Shown: positions 5,229-5,459 of the stretch, in pieces
Position numbering within the stretch: the stretch's first letter is position 1
How the letters are laid out: each line of letters begins with the position of its first letter
Origin: Methylovulum sp.
GTDB taxonomy: Bacteria; Pseudomonadota; Gammaproteobacteria; Methylococcales; Methylomonadaceae
Length of the DNA stretch: 5,459 nt
Reading direction: 5' to 3'
NCBI GenBank assembly: GCA_016919605.1
Contig: JACXTQ010000244.1
Location: forward strand, 1-5,459
Notes under the pieces: generated by a model
Told to the model about the DNA's origin: nothing
What the model saw: the letters and a program-made list of their open reading frames with translations, nothing else
Databases searched by the model: none
Program-made: the position numbers and the translations under genes

Positions 5229-5459
5229 ATGAAATCATGGCTGAAACTATCAGCCTTAAGCCTTACATTGGCGCTGATGTCCCTAAACACGGCCCACGCC
5301 ACCACCCCCGCAGGCAAGCAAGTCACGGGTGCGGTCATCCTGCAAGGGGGTAGCGATTCGGCTGTCAAATGGCCGGCACCGCTTGCCAGCAGCTACAAAG
5401 TGCATGTGTTCACGCCCAACAACGATACCGCGACCAACGCCCTGTACCGCGTCTACCCC
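5229..5459 (+). CDS. Secreted protein of unknown function (partial, N-terminal 77 residues)
   Basis: The frame is open from ATG 5229 to the right edge. CGGAG at 5218-5222, 6 nt upstream, is a strong ribosome binding site that fixes the start. The first 24 residues form a clear Sec signal peptide: MKSWLK, a hydrophobic stretch, then a TAHA end that fits signal peptidase I cleavage before TTPAGK. There is no lipobox cysteine, so a periplasmic or exported protein is expected. The visible mature part (about 53 residues) includes TGAVILQGGSDSAVKWPAP and YKVHVFTPNNDTATNALYRV and contains no cysteine. I do not recognise the family. The alternating hydrophobic pattern would suit a beta-rich fold, which is only an impression. 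It may be downstream of the Fur-like site at 4907-4921. Confidence 0.75.
   Translation, partial: MKSWLKLSALSLTLALMSLNTAHATTPAGKQVTGAVILQGGSDSAVKWPAPLASSYKVHVFTPNNDTATNALYRVYP

Overview
The window looks like chromosomal DNA of a free-living Gram-negative bacterium, most likely a gammaproteobacterium. The signs are a membrane-anchored PAS-GGDEF-EAL protein, a proteobacterial-type ArgC, a YidD-family protein, a Sec-type signal peptide and a Fur-box-like site. A Methylococcales-type host is a guess from the overall style, not something the sequence proves. I see no defence system, CRISPR array, tRNA or rRNA.

Layout. Bases 1-790 (minus strand) hold the first 263 codons of a zinc-independent, PIG3-type NAD(P)H quinone oxidoreductase that runs off the left edge. 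A divergent, partly very AT-rich intergenic region (791-1157) separates it from a plus-strand gene (1158-2975) for an inner-membrane PAS-GGDEF-EAL protein with both catalytic domains apparently intact. After a repeat-filled gap (2976-3294) comes argC (3295-4326, arginine biosynthesis), then a 170-bp gap with two hairpin repeats, then a small cysteine-rich YidD-like gene (4497-4859). A 369-bp gap follows, with a Fur-box-like palindrome and a second repeat-filled element. The window ends in the first 77 codons of a secreted protein of unknown function (5229-5459).

The genes look like independent housekeeping or accessory functions, not one pathway: redox detoxification, c-di-GMP signalling, arginine synthesis, membrane protein insertion and an exported protein. 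No gene pair overlaps, and all gaps exceed 160 bp.

The most unusual content lies between the genes. Two short, non-coding, transposon-like units (3015-3242 and 4951-5206) share a 16-17 bp terminal inverted repeat and a related subterminal motif about 24-28 bp from each end. They carry different internal palindromes: one holds an inverted pair of hairpins with a TCGA-containing core, the other an inverted pair of GTAG-led REP-like hairpins. Further hairpins of the same kinds sit between argC and yidD. The argC-yidD block is therefore flanked by two related MITE-like elements, whose ends resemble, from memory, those of IS4.
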